A DNA stretch of 64,000 nucleotides from Streptomyces griseus subsp. griseus (GCF_003610995.1 NZ_CP032543.1:6696001-6760000), one strand, 5' to 3'; positions 55,184 to 64,000 are shown, numbered from the stretch's first letter. Translations and numbers: made by a program. Notes: generated by a model from the letters alone, not told the origin.

Positions 55184-55580
55184 TCAGCCACTGCACGCGC
55201 GCGGTTGCTGTGGAATCGAAGCGCTCCAGCGCAGCTGTGTCGCGGCTGCAGGAAGGTCGGGGATGACGTCCAGGCGACCAGTCTCCGCGTCGAAGGCTAC
55301 GGCCTGGACCCGCCCGGCGAGCTCGGGCGCGGCCGCAGCGAGGATGGCGTCGAAGTCGGCGAGGACGGATCCGCCGGCAGCCGGGGCGGCCATGTCGCGC
55401 TCGGTCATCATCATGCCGATGGCCGCACCGAGCCCGAGCGGCTCGCGGCCGTCACGGCGTACGACGGTGGTGGTGCGACGCTTCCGCTTCTTCGTCTGGG
55501 TAGTGCCGTTCTTCTTCGCCGCCTCCCGGGTCGCGATGAGGGCCTGACGGGCGAGGTCGCGCCGCTCAGCTCGCCGGTCA
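55184..55580 (-). pseudogene. DciA-like (DUF721) plasmid-type protein, frameshifted and truncated
   Basis: From ATG 55580 (MTGELSG) the frame breaks near 55,559. With one base added it continues DLARQALIATREAAKKNG to MMMTERDMAAPAAGGSVLADFDAILA, RVQAVAFDAETGRLDVIPD and LRWSA, then ends in unrelated residues. This is the DUF721 pattern of Streptomyces plasmids and conjugative elements. The start overlaps the preceding gene by ATGA. Confidence 0.65.
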
Positions 55581-56445
55581 TGCGATCACCGCCCTGGTGG
55601 CATCGCAGTCCAGCGGGCGTCCGGCGAGGCCGGGCAGCAGCTCCGTCCACGACGCGGGCCTGCGGGCCGGGGCGGCGGACTTCTCGTGCAGCTGCTTCAG
55701 TCGTGCCAACAGCAGGTGTTCGGCTACGCGCTCCCTCCCCGTGTCGGCGGCGTTCGTCGCGGCAGCAACGGCAGCAACGGCAGCAACGGCAGCAACGGCG
55801 GCCGCGCCGGTCGGGTGGTGCTGGAACCAGGGGCGGCCCTGCTACGCCCGGTACGCCCGGCGGGCCTCGGCTTCGGCCTGCGGAGTATGGCGCAGCACGG
55901 TCAGGGCGTCGTCCCGGTACGCGCCGATGGCCAGCTGCGCGGCCTGGAACGCGGTGAACGCGTAGGCGTCAGCAGCGGCCTGCGGATCGGCCTCCAGGGG
56001 TGGCCACGTCGGTGATCTCCAGGAAATGCCGCCGCCCGGCGGCGGTGCTGTCCTCGATGACCGTACGGGCCCCGGCGACGGCGGCCGCGATGCTGGCCGG
56101 ATTCGCTCAGGTCGGCGACCCCGGCCGCCGCGAGAAGGCTGGCCTCACCGATCAGGGCCTCGGTCTGCCGGAGGTGGTCGCACACCTCGCACAGCTCGGC
56201 CGTCCGGCAGCGCCCGCAGCCCTCGCACGCCAACGCCTTGCGGAGAACGTCGGCGGCGGCCGTGGCCTGGCACTCGTATTCCGCCTGCTCAGCGGCCTGC
56301 GCACGGGCCGCCTCGCGCCGGGCCCGCTCAGCACGATCCTGATCTTGGCGCCAGGCGAGATCCTCCGCCTCAATGGCGACCCGCTCGCGCAGCCGCTTCG
56401 CGAAGACGCGGCGGCGCTCGCCGTCGGCCAGGCCGGGCAGCTCCC
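55577..56445 (-). pseudogene. Decayed plasmid-type gene, cut by IS5 copy B
   Basis: Pieces in several frames look coding: LPGLADGERRRVFAKRLRERVAIEAEDLAWRQDQDR, LACEGCGRCRTAELCEVCDHLRQTEALI (a Cys cluster), and YAFTAFQAAQLAIGAYRDDALTVL. The last is followed by an in-frame TAG near 55,850. The 5' end is lost where IS5 copy B begins at 56,446. It probably belonged to the same replicon as the DciA-like gene. Confidence 0.5.
55761..55797. repeat. 9-bp tandem repeat, about four units
   Basis: GGCAGCAAC repeats four times without interruption. On the minus strand it encodes an Ala-Ala-Val run inside the decayed plasmid gene. Such arrays are prone to slippage. Confidence 0.85.
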
Positions 56446-56872
56446 GGTCGAAGATCCATCTGATCATCGAGCGCACCGGTCTGCCCCCGTCCGTCGGCGT
56501 CTCCGGGGCCAACGTCCACGACAGCCAGGCCCTGATCCCGCTCGTGAAGGGCATACCTCCGATCCGGTCTCGCCGAGGACCTCGCCGACGCAAACCCGGC
56601 AAACTCCGCGCCGACAAGGGCTACGACTACCGCCATCTGCGGCAATGGCTGGGACAGCGAGCTATCCGGCACCGCATCGCCCGCAAGGGCCTCGAGCCCT
56701 CGCAACGGCTGGCCCGCCACCGCTGGACCGTGGACCGCACCATGGCCAGGCTCACCGGCTGCCGCCGCCTCCACCGACGCTACGAACGCAAAGCCGACCA
56801 CTTCCTCGCCTCCACCAGCATCGCCCGCACCCTGATCCGCTACCGCAGACTCGCCAAATGAGATGACTTCTA
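56446..56872 (+). mobile_element. IS5-family insertion sequence, truncated copy B
   Basis: From 56,446 to 56,872 the sequence is nearly identical, in opposite orientation, to the 3' part of copy A (43,867-44,292). It encodes KIHLIIERTGLPPSVGVSGANVHD through RRLAK (stop at 56,861). The first half of the transposase is missing; the left junction falls inside the decayed plasmid gene. Confidence 0.85.
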
Positions 56873-57035
56873 AGGGCTGTCCCGCAATATCCGGCAGGCG
56901 CACGACGACAGCTACGGCACCTCGCCGCGTTGTCGGAACATCCTCATACATCCAGTACGTGGAAGTCCCTCCGCCTTGCGATGCACGGCATCTGACGCGG
57001 CGCCCTGATCTATCAGCAATTGCGGGACGGCCCTT
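56872..57035. mobile_element. MITE-like element, 164 bp
   Basis: The ends AAGGGCTGTCCCGCAAT (56,872) and ATTGCGGGACGGCCCTT (to 57,035) are inverted repeats matching at 16 of 17 positions. TA occurs directly outside both AGGGCTG-type ends, as expected for IS630/Tc1-type target duplication. The interior has no coding capacity. It sits directly beside IS5 copy B. Confidence 0.6.
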
Positions 57036-57171
57036 ACAGCTCGTTTCACAATGAGGGTGACGAGGAGCTTGCTGTCAAGCTCGACCTCGTCCGTAAGATC
57101 GCTCCATGCCTGCTGACAAACGTGTAACTCGGTCCATGTGTCGCGTCCAGCCGATATCAGATCCTCGGCCG

Positions 57172-57591
57172 ATGTCGGAGCTGCCTCAGCGGATCTGGTC
57201 AGATGAGGACTGGGAGCGAATCCAGCGTGGCTACGGGGCGCAGGACATGGACGAGAAGTGGGACGTCTTCACAGAGGGTGAGGTCGTCTTCTTCCATCGA
57301 AGCTGGACCGGTTACGGAGTCTTCGCGGCGACCTTCGCACCGGTTGATAGTGGTGGATGGCGAATCGCCAGCGTCGTGGTTGAGCGTGATGGCGAACGCT
57401 ACGGAGGCTCGGACGACGCCTACGACTGCGTCATGCTTGAGTTGGTGATCACTGCCATTGTGCTTGGCGAACCAGCGCCGAAGCTCCGATCGAGGCTGGT
57501 GGAGTTGACCCGTCGAAAGTCACGCTCCGCTGATGCCCCGGCCGGCGTGATTCAGCACAGCGCCTTGGGACTGCGCTCAGACTCCAACTGA
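57172..57591 (+). CDS. Hypothetical protein
   Basis: 139 residues from ATG 57172 (a longer start at 57,106 is in frame). Segments: RIWSDEDWERIQRGYGAQDMDEKWDVFTEGEVVFFHRSWTGYGVF. The WDVFTEGEVVFFHRSWTG pattern is like small immunity-type proteins found near polymorphic toxins; the assignment is tentative. An IS5 element follows 10 bp downstream. Confidence 0.68.
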   Translation: MSELPQRIWSDEDWERIQRGYGAQDMDEKWDVFTEGEVVFFHRSWTGYGVFAATFAPVDSGGWRIASVVVERDGERYGGSDDAYDCVMLELVITAIVLGEPAPKLRSRLVELTRRKSRSADAPAGVIQHSALGLRSDSN

Positions 57592-57601
57592 TCGTTCCAG
57601 G

Positions 57602-58464
57602 ATGAGTTCGCCGCGGGGCTTGGCGGTCGGGTCTGGTGGCGGCAGAGTGGTGCAGGTGTCGGATGATCTTGTGCCTGATGACCTGTGGGAACGCGTCGCC
57701 CCATTGCTGCCACCCCGTCCGCCGCGGCGTCATCGGTATCCCGGACGCCTGCCCGCGGACGATCGTGCCGCCCTGCGAGGCATCGTTTACGTGCTGCGCA
57801 AGAATGTGAGCTGGAGGGACGTGCCTGCCGAGCGGACCGGGTGCAGTGGGGTGACGGCCTGGCGGCGGCTGCAGGACTGGACCGAGGCCGGCGTCTGGCC
57901 CCGACTGCACGAGGTTCTTCTGGCCGAGCTGCGCAGGGCGGGTCTGTTGGACATGGACGACTGCGCGATCGACGGCTCGCACGTCCGGGCCCTGAAAGGG
58001 GGGCTCACACTGGACCTTCGCCGGTCGACCGTGCGCGGCCGGGCAGCAAGCACCATCTGATCACCGACCGGCACGGCACCCCTCTCGCCGTCTCGCTGAC
58101 CGGCGGAAACCGGCACGACGTCACCCAGCTGACGCCCCTGCTGGACGCGATCCCCCACATCCGCGGAGTCCGAGGGCGGCCTCGGCACCGGCCGGGTCGG
58201 CTGTTCGCCGACCGCGGCTACGACTACGACAAGTACCGGCGCATCCTCAGAGCCCGCGGCATCACACCGAAGATCGCCCGACGCGGCGTCCCGCACGGCT
58301 CCGGACTGGGCAAGACACGGTGGGTCGTCGAGCGGACCTTCGCCTGGCTCCGCCAGTTCAAACGCCTCCGCATCCGCTACGAGATACGCGCCGACCTCCA
58401 CCTCGGGCTGCTTCAACTCGCCTGCAGCATCATCTGCTTGCGACGCCTACGAACCTCATTCTGA
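57602..58464 (+). CDS. IS5-family transposase (programmed frameshift), different subgroup
   Basis: The first frame (from about 57,656) gives VPDDLWERVAPLLPPRPPRRHRYPGRLPADDRAALRGIVYVL and DDCAIDGSHVRALKGG. The second frame gives GPSPVDRARPGSKHHLITDRHGTPL, LFADRGYDYDKYRRILRARGI and KTRWVVERTFAWLRQFKRLRIRYE, so the DDE residues are complete. The shift lies at AAAGGGGGG (57,995-58,003). It ends at 58,464; inverted repeats were not located. Not the same subgroup as copies A and B. Confidence 0.88.
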
Positions 58465-58808
58465 AACGATCAGTTAGACGGTGTCCCCGCCGGCACCTAC
58501 CGGACCGGTAGCCGGCACGGTGTTCCTGCTTGGCCTGCGCAGCGCAATCTGAAACACGATCTGCGCGAACACGTGGTGCTCCTTTAGTTGCCGCCAGCCA
58601 ACTGCTCAAGCGGGACCTGAATATAGCGTTCGGTTTCAGGGAAAGTCGCCACGCTAGGGTTGTCTCCCACACCACTGACAACCGGCGTGCTGTCGGTGGG
58701 AACGCCGTGAGTCCCGATCTTCTGTGCGTGGTGGAGTAGCTGCCCGCCCTCGATCGGTGCGGGCAGACGTGATGCGCGACCGCCTCGGGGCCGAGAGGGC
58801 CCGCTGGA

Positions 58809-58846
58809 GGTCAAGGGGGCGCAGGTTCAAATCATGCCATCTCGAC
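58809..58846. other. Attachment site attR, degenerate tRNA-Pro 3' copy
   Basis: It matches the tRNA-Pro segment 35,198-35,235 at 33 of 38 positions. No acceptor 5' half or D-arm lies upstream, so it is not a functional tRNA. It probably marks the far end of the 23.6-kb element. The rest of 58,465-58,989 holds no gene I can support. Confidence 0.65.
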
Positions 58847-58989
58847 CATGCTTTTCGCAGCTCGGAGCCCGTTCTCTCATCCGTGGGAGCGCGGCCTTTC
58901 GCGCGTTCCGGGCCGTGGTGGTCGTAGCCGTGCGGTCCGGCCCGCACGGTTGGCCGTCTGCTCGGGCTCCCTGAGTATGTGAGATGCGG

Positions 58990-60201
58990 TCATGAGAGGT
59001 TGAGCCCCGCGTGGTCCCACTGATCGACCAGCATCTCTGCCGGTAGCGCGCTGCCGTCATGAGCAAGGCGCTGGACCGGCATGTTGTCGGAGGCGCATGC
59101 GAGCAGTTGCTCGGCGACGAGGTGGGGAACGAGCAGCGCTGTGGTGCCGGCCTTCCGATTGAAGGCCACCTGGTAGGTGGCGATGACCGCTGCTTCCCAC
59201 AAGGTGAGGGGGTCGCGTTTCGGCTCGCTGTGGTGGGTCCTGACGAGGAGGGGGCGCCTCCACCGCCATCAGCTGCCATGGCGTACTGACGGGGCGGCCG
59301 GCTTCTTCGCGTGCCTGACGGATCCAGTCGGCAGTGATTCGGCGGAAGGCGGCGTGGGCCTCGGGCTTCCCCTTACGGCGACGTCCGAAGGCGTCGTTGA
59401 CGACGGTGTAGACCGAGAAGTCCTGATCTTCCAGGCGGCGCCAGGACCAGATGGCTCGCCGACTCCACTCGTACCATGCTCGCCGGAAGGTCTTCTCCGC
59501 CTCCGCTCCCAACCCGGCGAGGCCGGGGTCTGCGGAGAACTTCGGCTCGGGCAGGATACGCACGGCAGCCGCCTCCAGCAGGCGGATCGGCTGCACGAGG
59601 GCCGCGAAGGCCCGACGCTCCTCGTCGAGGGCCGTGGCGAGGCGACTCTGGAGACCATCGGCCCAGGGGGCGAGGAAGGGGTACTCGGACACGGCCTCGT
59701 TGCTCCGTGCCAGGTAGGAGTGCAGCCGACGCCAGTGCTCGTGACGTCGGGAGCGGAAGTTGCGGGCGCGGTCGTATCGCTCCCATTCTTCGTCGTGCCC
59801 GGCCTCGTCGTCTTTCTCCTCCTCGTCGCCGGATTCGGTGGCGCGGGGTGGGTACTCGGCGACGGTGAGGGCGGTGGCGGCGTCACGCTCGGCCTCGAGG
59901 TCCTCCTCGTCCTTGGACCCCGGTCGAGCTAGATGTCGAGTGAACCCACTTCGCTCACAGCGGCGCCGAGCGGCAGGATGAGGCTGCCTGTGGGCAGAGG
60001 CTACCGACAGCTCGGGCAGAGCCGCGCCACGGCTTCGCCGAAGGAGACGTCGATCTGGTTCACGGAGGCGGCTGACCGCAGCGTGCGGCACTCGGGGCTC
60101 CCGTGGAGCTTGCCCTTGCCTGTCGCCGCGACGTGGCAGGTGATGAGGATGTCCCGGGTCAACCACAGGGGAACCTCAGGTGTAAAGAGAGAACCGAGCA
60201 T
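58990..60201 (-). pseudogene. Hypothetical protein, frameshifted at two or more points
   Basis: From ATG 60201: LGSLFTPEVPLWLTRDILITCHVAATGKGKLHGSPECRTL to a stop at 60,001, with CX2C at its end. The next frame holds an acidic segment (SKDEEDLEAERDAATALTV and GDEEEKDDEAGHDEEWERY) and a helical domain (FRRAWYEWSRRAIWSWRRLEDQDFSVYTVVNDAFGRRRKG). A missing C at 59,253-59,257 would join EAPP to LLVRTHHSEPKRDPLTLWEAAVIATYQVAFNRK and its ending at 58,990. The second half lacks its own start codon, so one protein of about 400 residues is likely. Family unknown. Confidence 0.55.
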
Positions 60202-60260
60202 GAAATGACGAAGCTCATCGCGAGTCGAGGACGTGTCGGCAGGCTATGCGCGGGCACTGC

Positions 60261-60281
60261 GAACCGGCCCTTGATCGTTTC
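60261..60281. repeat. Copy of the tRNA-Pro terminator arm
   Basis: This 21-bp segment, with the core AACCGGCCCTTGATC, matches 35,276-35,296 at 19 of 21 positions. It is the right arm and flank of the terminator beside tRNA-Pro. It may mark where the original chromosome resumes. Confidence 0.55.
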
Positions 60282-60412
60282 CGAAGGCTGTTCGATCCCG
60301 TCACCCCCTTCGGGGAGTCCTGGGCCACATCGGGGTGAGGCCGGAATGCCGCCGGTCCGCCGGAGTGTTGGCGAGGGGTGACGCATGACCCAGTCGATGA
60401 ACAGGACTCGAT

Positions 60413-61546
60413 GTGACCGACCTCGATGTGACCGCCCCCGGAACCGGCCGCGCGGCCGCCGCACTCTCCCGCCCCTTCGCCGTCCGCGGGCTCACCTCGC
60501 CCAACCGGATCGCCATGGCCCCCATGACCAGGCAGTTCTCCCCGGACGGTGTCCCCGGCCGGGACGTGGCGGACTACTACGCCCGGCGGGCCGCGGGCGG
60601 TGTGGGGCTGATCATCACCGAGGGCACCTACATCGGCCACGACTCCGCCGGGACCAGCGACCGGGTCCCCCGCTTCCACGGCGAGGACGCCTTGGCGGGC
60701 TGGGCCGATGCGGTGGACTCGGTGCACGGGGCGGGCGGCACGATCATCCCGCAGCTGTGGCACGTGGGCGTGGCCCGTACCGAGGGTACGCCCCCGGTGG
60801 TGGACGCCGAACCGGTCGGCCCCTCGGGCATCGCCCTGACCGGCGAGCCCAAGGGGCGCGCGATGACGCAGCGGGACCTCGACGACGTCATCGCCGCATT
60901 CGCCGAGGGGGCGGCGGCCGCCGAGCGCCTCGGCTTCGACGGCGTCGAACTGCACGGCGCACACGGCTACTTGATCGACCAGTTCCTGTGGGCCGGCAGC
61001 AACCGCCGTACCGACGCCTACGGCGGCGACCTGGTCGCCCGTACCCGGTTCGCGGCCGAGATCGTCGCGGCCTGCCGGGCGGCTGTCTCCGACGCGTTCC
61101 CGATCTTCTTCCGGATGTCCCAGTGGAAGATGAACGCGTACGAGGCCAAGCTCGCCCAGACGCCCGCCGAACTGGACTCCCTGCTCACGCCGTTGGCCGA
61201 GGCGGGCGTCGACGTCTTCCACGCCTCCACCCGCCGCTACTGGCTCCCGGAGTTCGACGGTTCCGATCTGAACCTCGCCGGCTGGGTGAAGAAGATCAGC
61301 GGCAGGCCGACGGTCACGGTCGGCTCGGTCGGCCTGGACGGCGACTTCTTCAGCGCCTTCGCGGGCAACGACTCGGCCGTCACCGGCGTCGACCAGCTCC
61401 TGGACCGCCTGGAGCGTGACGAGTTCGACCTGGTGGCCGTCGGCCGCGCGCTCATCGCCGACCCGGAGTGGGCGGCCAAGACCCTGGGCGGACGGACCGG
61501 GGACATCACGCCGTTCGACGCGGAGATGCTGAAGACGCTGCGCTGA
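60413..61546 (+). CDS. NADH:flavin oxidoreductase (Old Yellow Enzyme family)
   Basis: 377 residues from GTG 60413. SPNRIAMAPMTRQF, GGVGLIITEGTYI, FDGVELHGAHGYLIDQFLW (substrate His and Gly-rich part) and NRRTDAYGGD are hallmark motifs of OYE TIM barrels that bind FMN. It probably reduces alpha,beta-unsaturated carbonyls with NAD(P)H. This is the first normal core-type gene after the island. Confidence 0.95.
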   Translation: MTDLDVTAPGTGRAAAALSRPFAVRGLTSPNRIAMAPMTRQFSPDGVPGRDVADYYARRAAGGVGLIITEGTYIGHDSAGTSDRVPRFHGEDALAGWADAVDSVHGAGGTIIPQLWHVGVARTEGTPPVVDAEPVGPSGIALTGEPKGRAMTQRDLDDVIAAFAEGAAAAERLGFDGVELHGAHGYLIDQFLWAGSNRRTDAYGGDLVARTRFAAEIVAACRAAVSDAFPIFFRMSQWKMNAYEAKLAQTPAELDSLLTPLAEAGVDVFHASTRRYWLPEFDGSDLNLAGWVKKISGRPTVTVGSVGLDGDFFSAFAGNDSAVTGVDQLLDRLERDEFDLVAVGRALIADPEWAAKTLGGRTGDITPFDAEMLKTLR

Positions 61547-61625
61547 GCGGGGGTGTGACGGACTCCGGAGGATGCGGGGGCAGAGGCGTGCCTTCCCGTG
61601 GTGGCCGCGCGGACATTGCCCCGTG

Positions 61626-61717
61626 GGCACGCGGATCCGCCCTCGGCAGGCACGCGGATCCGCCCTCGGCAGGCACGCGGATCCGCCCTCGGCAGGCACG
61701 CGGACCCGCCCGTGGCG
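61626..61717. repeat. 23-bp tandem repeat, nearly four units
   Basis: The unit GGCACGCGGATCCGCCCTCG-GCA starts at 61,626, 61,649, 61,672 and 61,695. The first three are identical and the fourth has a few changes. Each contains the palindrome CGCGGATCCGC-like GGATCC centre. It lies between the OYE and phospholipase genes. Confidence 0.9.
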
Positions 61718-61825
61718 GGCCGTACCGCCCGCATTCATCGGCCCGTCACGACCCCTTCCCTTCTCCTGGGTTCTCTTGGAGCATTCTGTTCGCTTCTATT
61801 CCCCCACTCCTAGAGGCCCCCACAC

Positions 61826-63886
61826 ATGACTGAGATGAATCGGCGCAGGTTTCTCCAGATCGCCGGTGCGACCGCCGGATTCGGTGCCCTGGCGGGCAGC
61901 ATCGATCGCGCTGCCGCCATCCCCGCCCACCGGGCCAGCGGGACGATCCAGGATGTCGAGCACATCGTCGTCCTGATGCAGGAGAACCGTTCCTTCGACC
62001 ACTACTTCGGGGCGATGAAAGGGGTCCGGGGGTTCGGTGACCCGCGGCCCGTGACCCTGCCGAGCGGGAAGCCGGTGTGGCACCAGGAGGACGCCGCGGG
62101 CAAGGTGACGCTGCCGTTCCACCCGACCGCCGACGACCTCGGCATGCAGTTCCTCCAGGGCCTCAACCACGACTGGCCCGGCGGCCACCGGGCGTACAAC
62201 GGGGGGCGTTACGACCGGTGGATTCCGGCCAAGACCCCCACGACCATGGCCTATCTGACCCGTGAGGACATCCCGTTCCACTACGCGCTCGCCGACCGCT
62301 TCACCATCTGCGACGCCTACCACTGCTCCTTCATCGGGGCCACGGACCCCAACCGCTACTACCTCTGGTCCGGTTACACCGGCAACGACGGGACAGGCGG
62401 CGGTCCGGTGCTCGGGAACGAGGAGCAGGGGTACGGCTGGCGTACGTACCCCGAGCGGCTGGAGGAGGCCGGGGTCTCCTGGAAGATCTACCAGGACATC
62501 GGTGACGGGCTGGACGCGGCGGGCCGCTGGGGCTGGATCGACGACGCCTACCGGGGCAACTACGGCTGCAACTCGCTGCTCTACTTCCACAACTACCGGA
62601 ACGCCGAGCCCGGCGACCCGCTGTACGACAGAGCGCGCACCGGCACCGACGTCTCGGCCGGCGGCGGCTACTTCGACGCGATCGCCGCCGACGTACAGGG
62701 CGGGAAGCTGCCCCAGATATCCTGGGTCGCCGCCCCCGAGGCCTTCAGCGAGCACTCCAACTTCCCCTCCAACTACGGCGCCTGGTACATCGCCGGGCTG
62801 CTGGACGCCCTCACCTCCGACCCCGAGGTGTGGAGCCGTACCGCCCTGTTCATCACCTACGACGAGAACGACGGCTTCTTCGACCACGTCGTCCCGCCCT
62901 ATCCGCCGGCCTCCGCCGCCCAGGGCCTCTCCACGGCCGGGACCACCGCGGAGATCTACCCGGGCGGACCCTCGTACGGAACCGGTCCCTACGGGCTCGG
63001 CCCGCGTGTGCCGATGTTCGTCGTCTCGCCCTGGAGCACCGGCGGCTACGCCTGCTCCGAGGTCTTCGACCACACCTCCGTACTGCGGTTCATGGAAGAG
63101 CGCTTCGGTGTGCACGAGCCGAACATCTCGCCCTGGCGGCGGGCGGTCTGCGGCGACCTCACCTCCGCCTTCGACTTCGGCCGGTCCGCGCCCGCCCCCG
63201 ACGACCTGCCGGACACCTCCGCGTACGAGCCCCCGGACCGCAAGCGCCACCCCGACTACCGGCCCACCCCGCCGGCCGTCGGGGCCATGCCCGTCCAGGA
63301 ACCGGGCAGCCGGCCCACCCGGCCGCTCCCGTACGAGCCCTACGTCGACGGTGCGGTCGACACCGGTACCGGGAAGATCGCCCTCACCTTCAGCCCGGGG
63401 ACGGCGGCCGGGGCGCAGTTCTACGTCACCTCCGGCAACCGCACCGACGCCCCGTGGACGTACACGGCAGGTGCGGGCCTGACGCTGACCGACAGCTGGA
63501 ACTCCGCCTACTCCGGCGGCAGCCACGACCTCACCGTCCATGGCCCGAACGGCTTCCTGCGTACGTTCCGGAGCCCGGGCACCACCGCGGGACCCGAGGC
63601 CAGCGCCCGCCACAACGCCACCAGTGGCAACCTGGACCTCACGCTCACCAACTCCGGCGCCACGGACGCCGTACTGACGATCGCCAGCGCCTACGGGGGA
63701 GCGGAACAGGTCGTCACCGTACGGCCGGGAGCCACGGTCTCGCGCACGGTGGACCTGCGGGCGGGCAAGCGCTGGTACGACGTGTCCGTCACCGCCGACG
63801 GTCAGCCGGGGTTCCTCCGCCGGTTCGCGGGCCACGTCGAGACAGGCGCCACCGGGGTCAGTGATCCGGCGATCGTGACGGGCTGA
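61826..63886 (+). CDS. Secreted phospholipase C (phosphocholine-specific type)
   Basis: 686 residues. A Tat signal (NRRRFLQIAGATAGFGALAG) precedes a phosphoesterase domain: EHIVVLMQENRSFDHYFGAMKGVRGFGDPR, CDAYHCSFIGATDPNRYYLWSG, ITYDENDGFFDHVVPP. Two C-terminal DUF756-like modules (about 490-680; PYVDGAVDTGTGKIALTFS, then LDLTLTNSGATDAVLTI) complete the typical length. It releases phosphorylated head groups from phospholipids outside the cell. The start has AGAGG 11 bp upstream. Pho-regulated promoters are common for this family; none was identified here. Confidence 0.96.
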   Translation: MTEMNRRRFLQIAGATAGFGALAGSIDRAAAIPAHRASGTIQDVEHIVVLMQENRSFDHYFGAMKGVRGFGDPRPVTLPSGKPVWHQEDAAGKVTLPFHPTADDLGMQFLQGLNHDWPGGHRAYNGGRYDRWIPAKTPTTMAYLTREDIPFHYALADRFTICDAYHCSFIGATDPNRYYLWSGYTGNDGTGGGPVLGNEEQGYGWRTYPERLEEAGVSWKIYQDIGDGLDAAGRWGWIDDAYRGNYGCNSLLYFHNYRNAEPGDPLYDRARTGTDVSAGGGYFDAIAADVQGGKLPQISWVAAPEAFSEHSNFPSNYGAWYIAGLLDALTSDPEVWSRTALFITYDENDGFFDHVVPPYPPASAAQGLSTAGTTAEIYPGGPSYGTGPYGLGPRVPMFVVSPWSTGGYACSEVFDHTSVLRFMEERFGVHEPNISPWRRAVCGDLTSAFDFGRSAPAPDDLPDTSAYEPPDRKRHPDYRPTPPAVGAMPVQEPGSRPTRPLPYEPYVDGAVDTGTGKIALTFSPGTAAGAQFYVTSGNRTDAPWTYTAGAGLTLTDSWNSAYSGGSHDLTVHGPNGFLRTFRSPGTTAGPEASARHNATSGNLDLTLTNSGATDAVLTIASAYGGAEQVVTVRPGATVSRTVDLRAGKRWYDVSVTADGQPGFLRRFAGHVETGATGVSDPAIVTG

Positions 63887-63910
63887 GCCCTTCCCGAAAG
63901 CCGCTCAACG

Positions 63911-63955
63911 CGGTGGGAGCCGGGCCGGACCACCGGTCCCGCCCGGCTCCCACCG
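63911..63955 (+). terminator. Terminator after the phospholipase C gene
   Basis: A perfect 15-bp stem CGGTGGGAGCCGGGC/GCCCGGCTCCCACCG with a 15-nt loop, followed by TCTTT, 24 bp beyond the stop. Confidence 0.88.
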
Positions 63956-64000
63956 TCTTTCCCCGTTCTGGTACGCGGTGGGGTCAGGCGGCTCCGCCGT

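Noticed and set aside
58780..58860. tRNA-like sequence near 58.8 kb as a second tRNA gene
   Set aside because: Only the T-arm and 3' part resemble tRNA-Pro, acceptor pairing is lost and no D-arm exists; called attR instead.
59057..60166. Single intact 369-codon gene near the right island end
   Set aside because: Its first 75 and last 70 residues are Arg/Pro-rich shadow sequence; the coherent protein is spread over three frames, so it is called a frameshifted gene.

Overview
The window is high-GC DNA from a Streptomyces-type actinomycete. The signs are a pervasive G/C third codon position, GTG and TTG starts, a conservon (roadblock, DUF742 and small GTPase genes), an actinobacterial c-di-AMP riboswitch before a LysM/M23 peptidase, ALF-repeat and Hint polymorphic toxins, and Tat-secreted enzymes. 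The species cannot be named from the sequence alone.

Core-like left part (1-35,235). It opens with the 3' end of a class III aminotransferase, an XRE-cupin regulator with a palindromic operator, a small membrane protein and a tyrosine phosphatase. A cell-wall peptidase under a ydaO-type riboswitch and an SGNH hydrolase follow. From 4,688 to 10,860, on the minus strand, lies a tight six-gene operon of the STM4011-STM4015 type: two radical SAM enzymes, a phosphatase/sulfatase-fold hydrolase, an ATP-grasp-like protein and two leucine-rich proteins. Its biochemical role is, to my knowledge, not established. It faces a rightward pair: a small protein with GHAH and HEEH motifs, and a DUF6745 protein. 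The shared intergenic region holds two promoter-like sites that match the actinobacterial RecA-independent (PafBC-type) DNA-damage promoter. This is the best candidate in the window for an undescribed system. Next come a TetR regulator, a PPOX oxidoreductase, an MBL-fold lipase-like hydrolase, an extended GAPDH, a conservon, and a LacI-controlled block. That block contains an ABC importer and a ThuA/sugar-dehydrogenase plus sugar isomerase operon, and the same palindrome sits before both operons. A split transketolase and tRNA-Pro(GGG) close the core.

Island (about 35,198-58,846, with a possible second boundary near 60,270). A tyrosine integrase and a likely excisionase lie beside tRNA-Pro, and a 38-bp imperfect copy of the tRNA 3' end (33/38) lies 23.6 kb away. 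Between them are a small degenerate type I-E-like CRISPR remnant, several IS5-family elements (one with a passenger ORF between its inverted repeats, two related copies in opposite orientation), a broken IS110 element, a MITE-like element and decayed plasmid genes. The cargo is a secreted C5-epimerase-like protein, a secreted trypsin-fold protein that lacks the catalytic His and Ser, and a large ALF-repeat/Hint toxin with an overlapping immunity gene.

Right core (60,413-64,000). An Old Yellow Enzyme-type oxidoreductase and a Tat-secreted phospholipase C.

At least eight otherwise well-conserved genes carry a single-base shift, most of them in short G or C runs. This looks more like residual indel error in the assembly than real gene decay. 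Those genes are marked as frameshifted.
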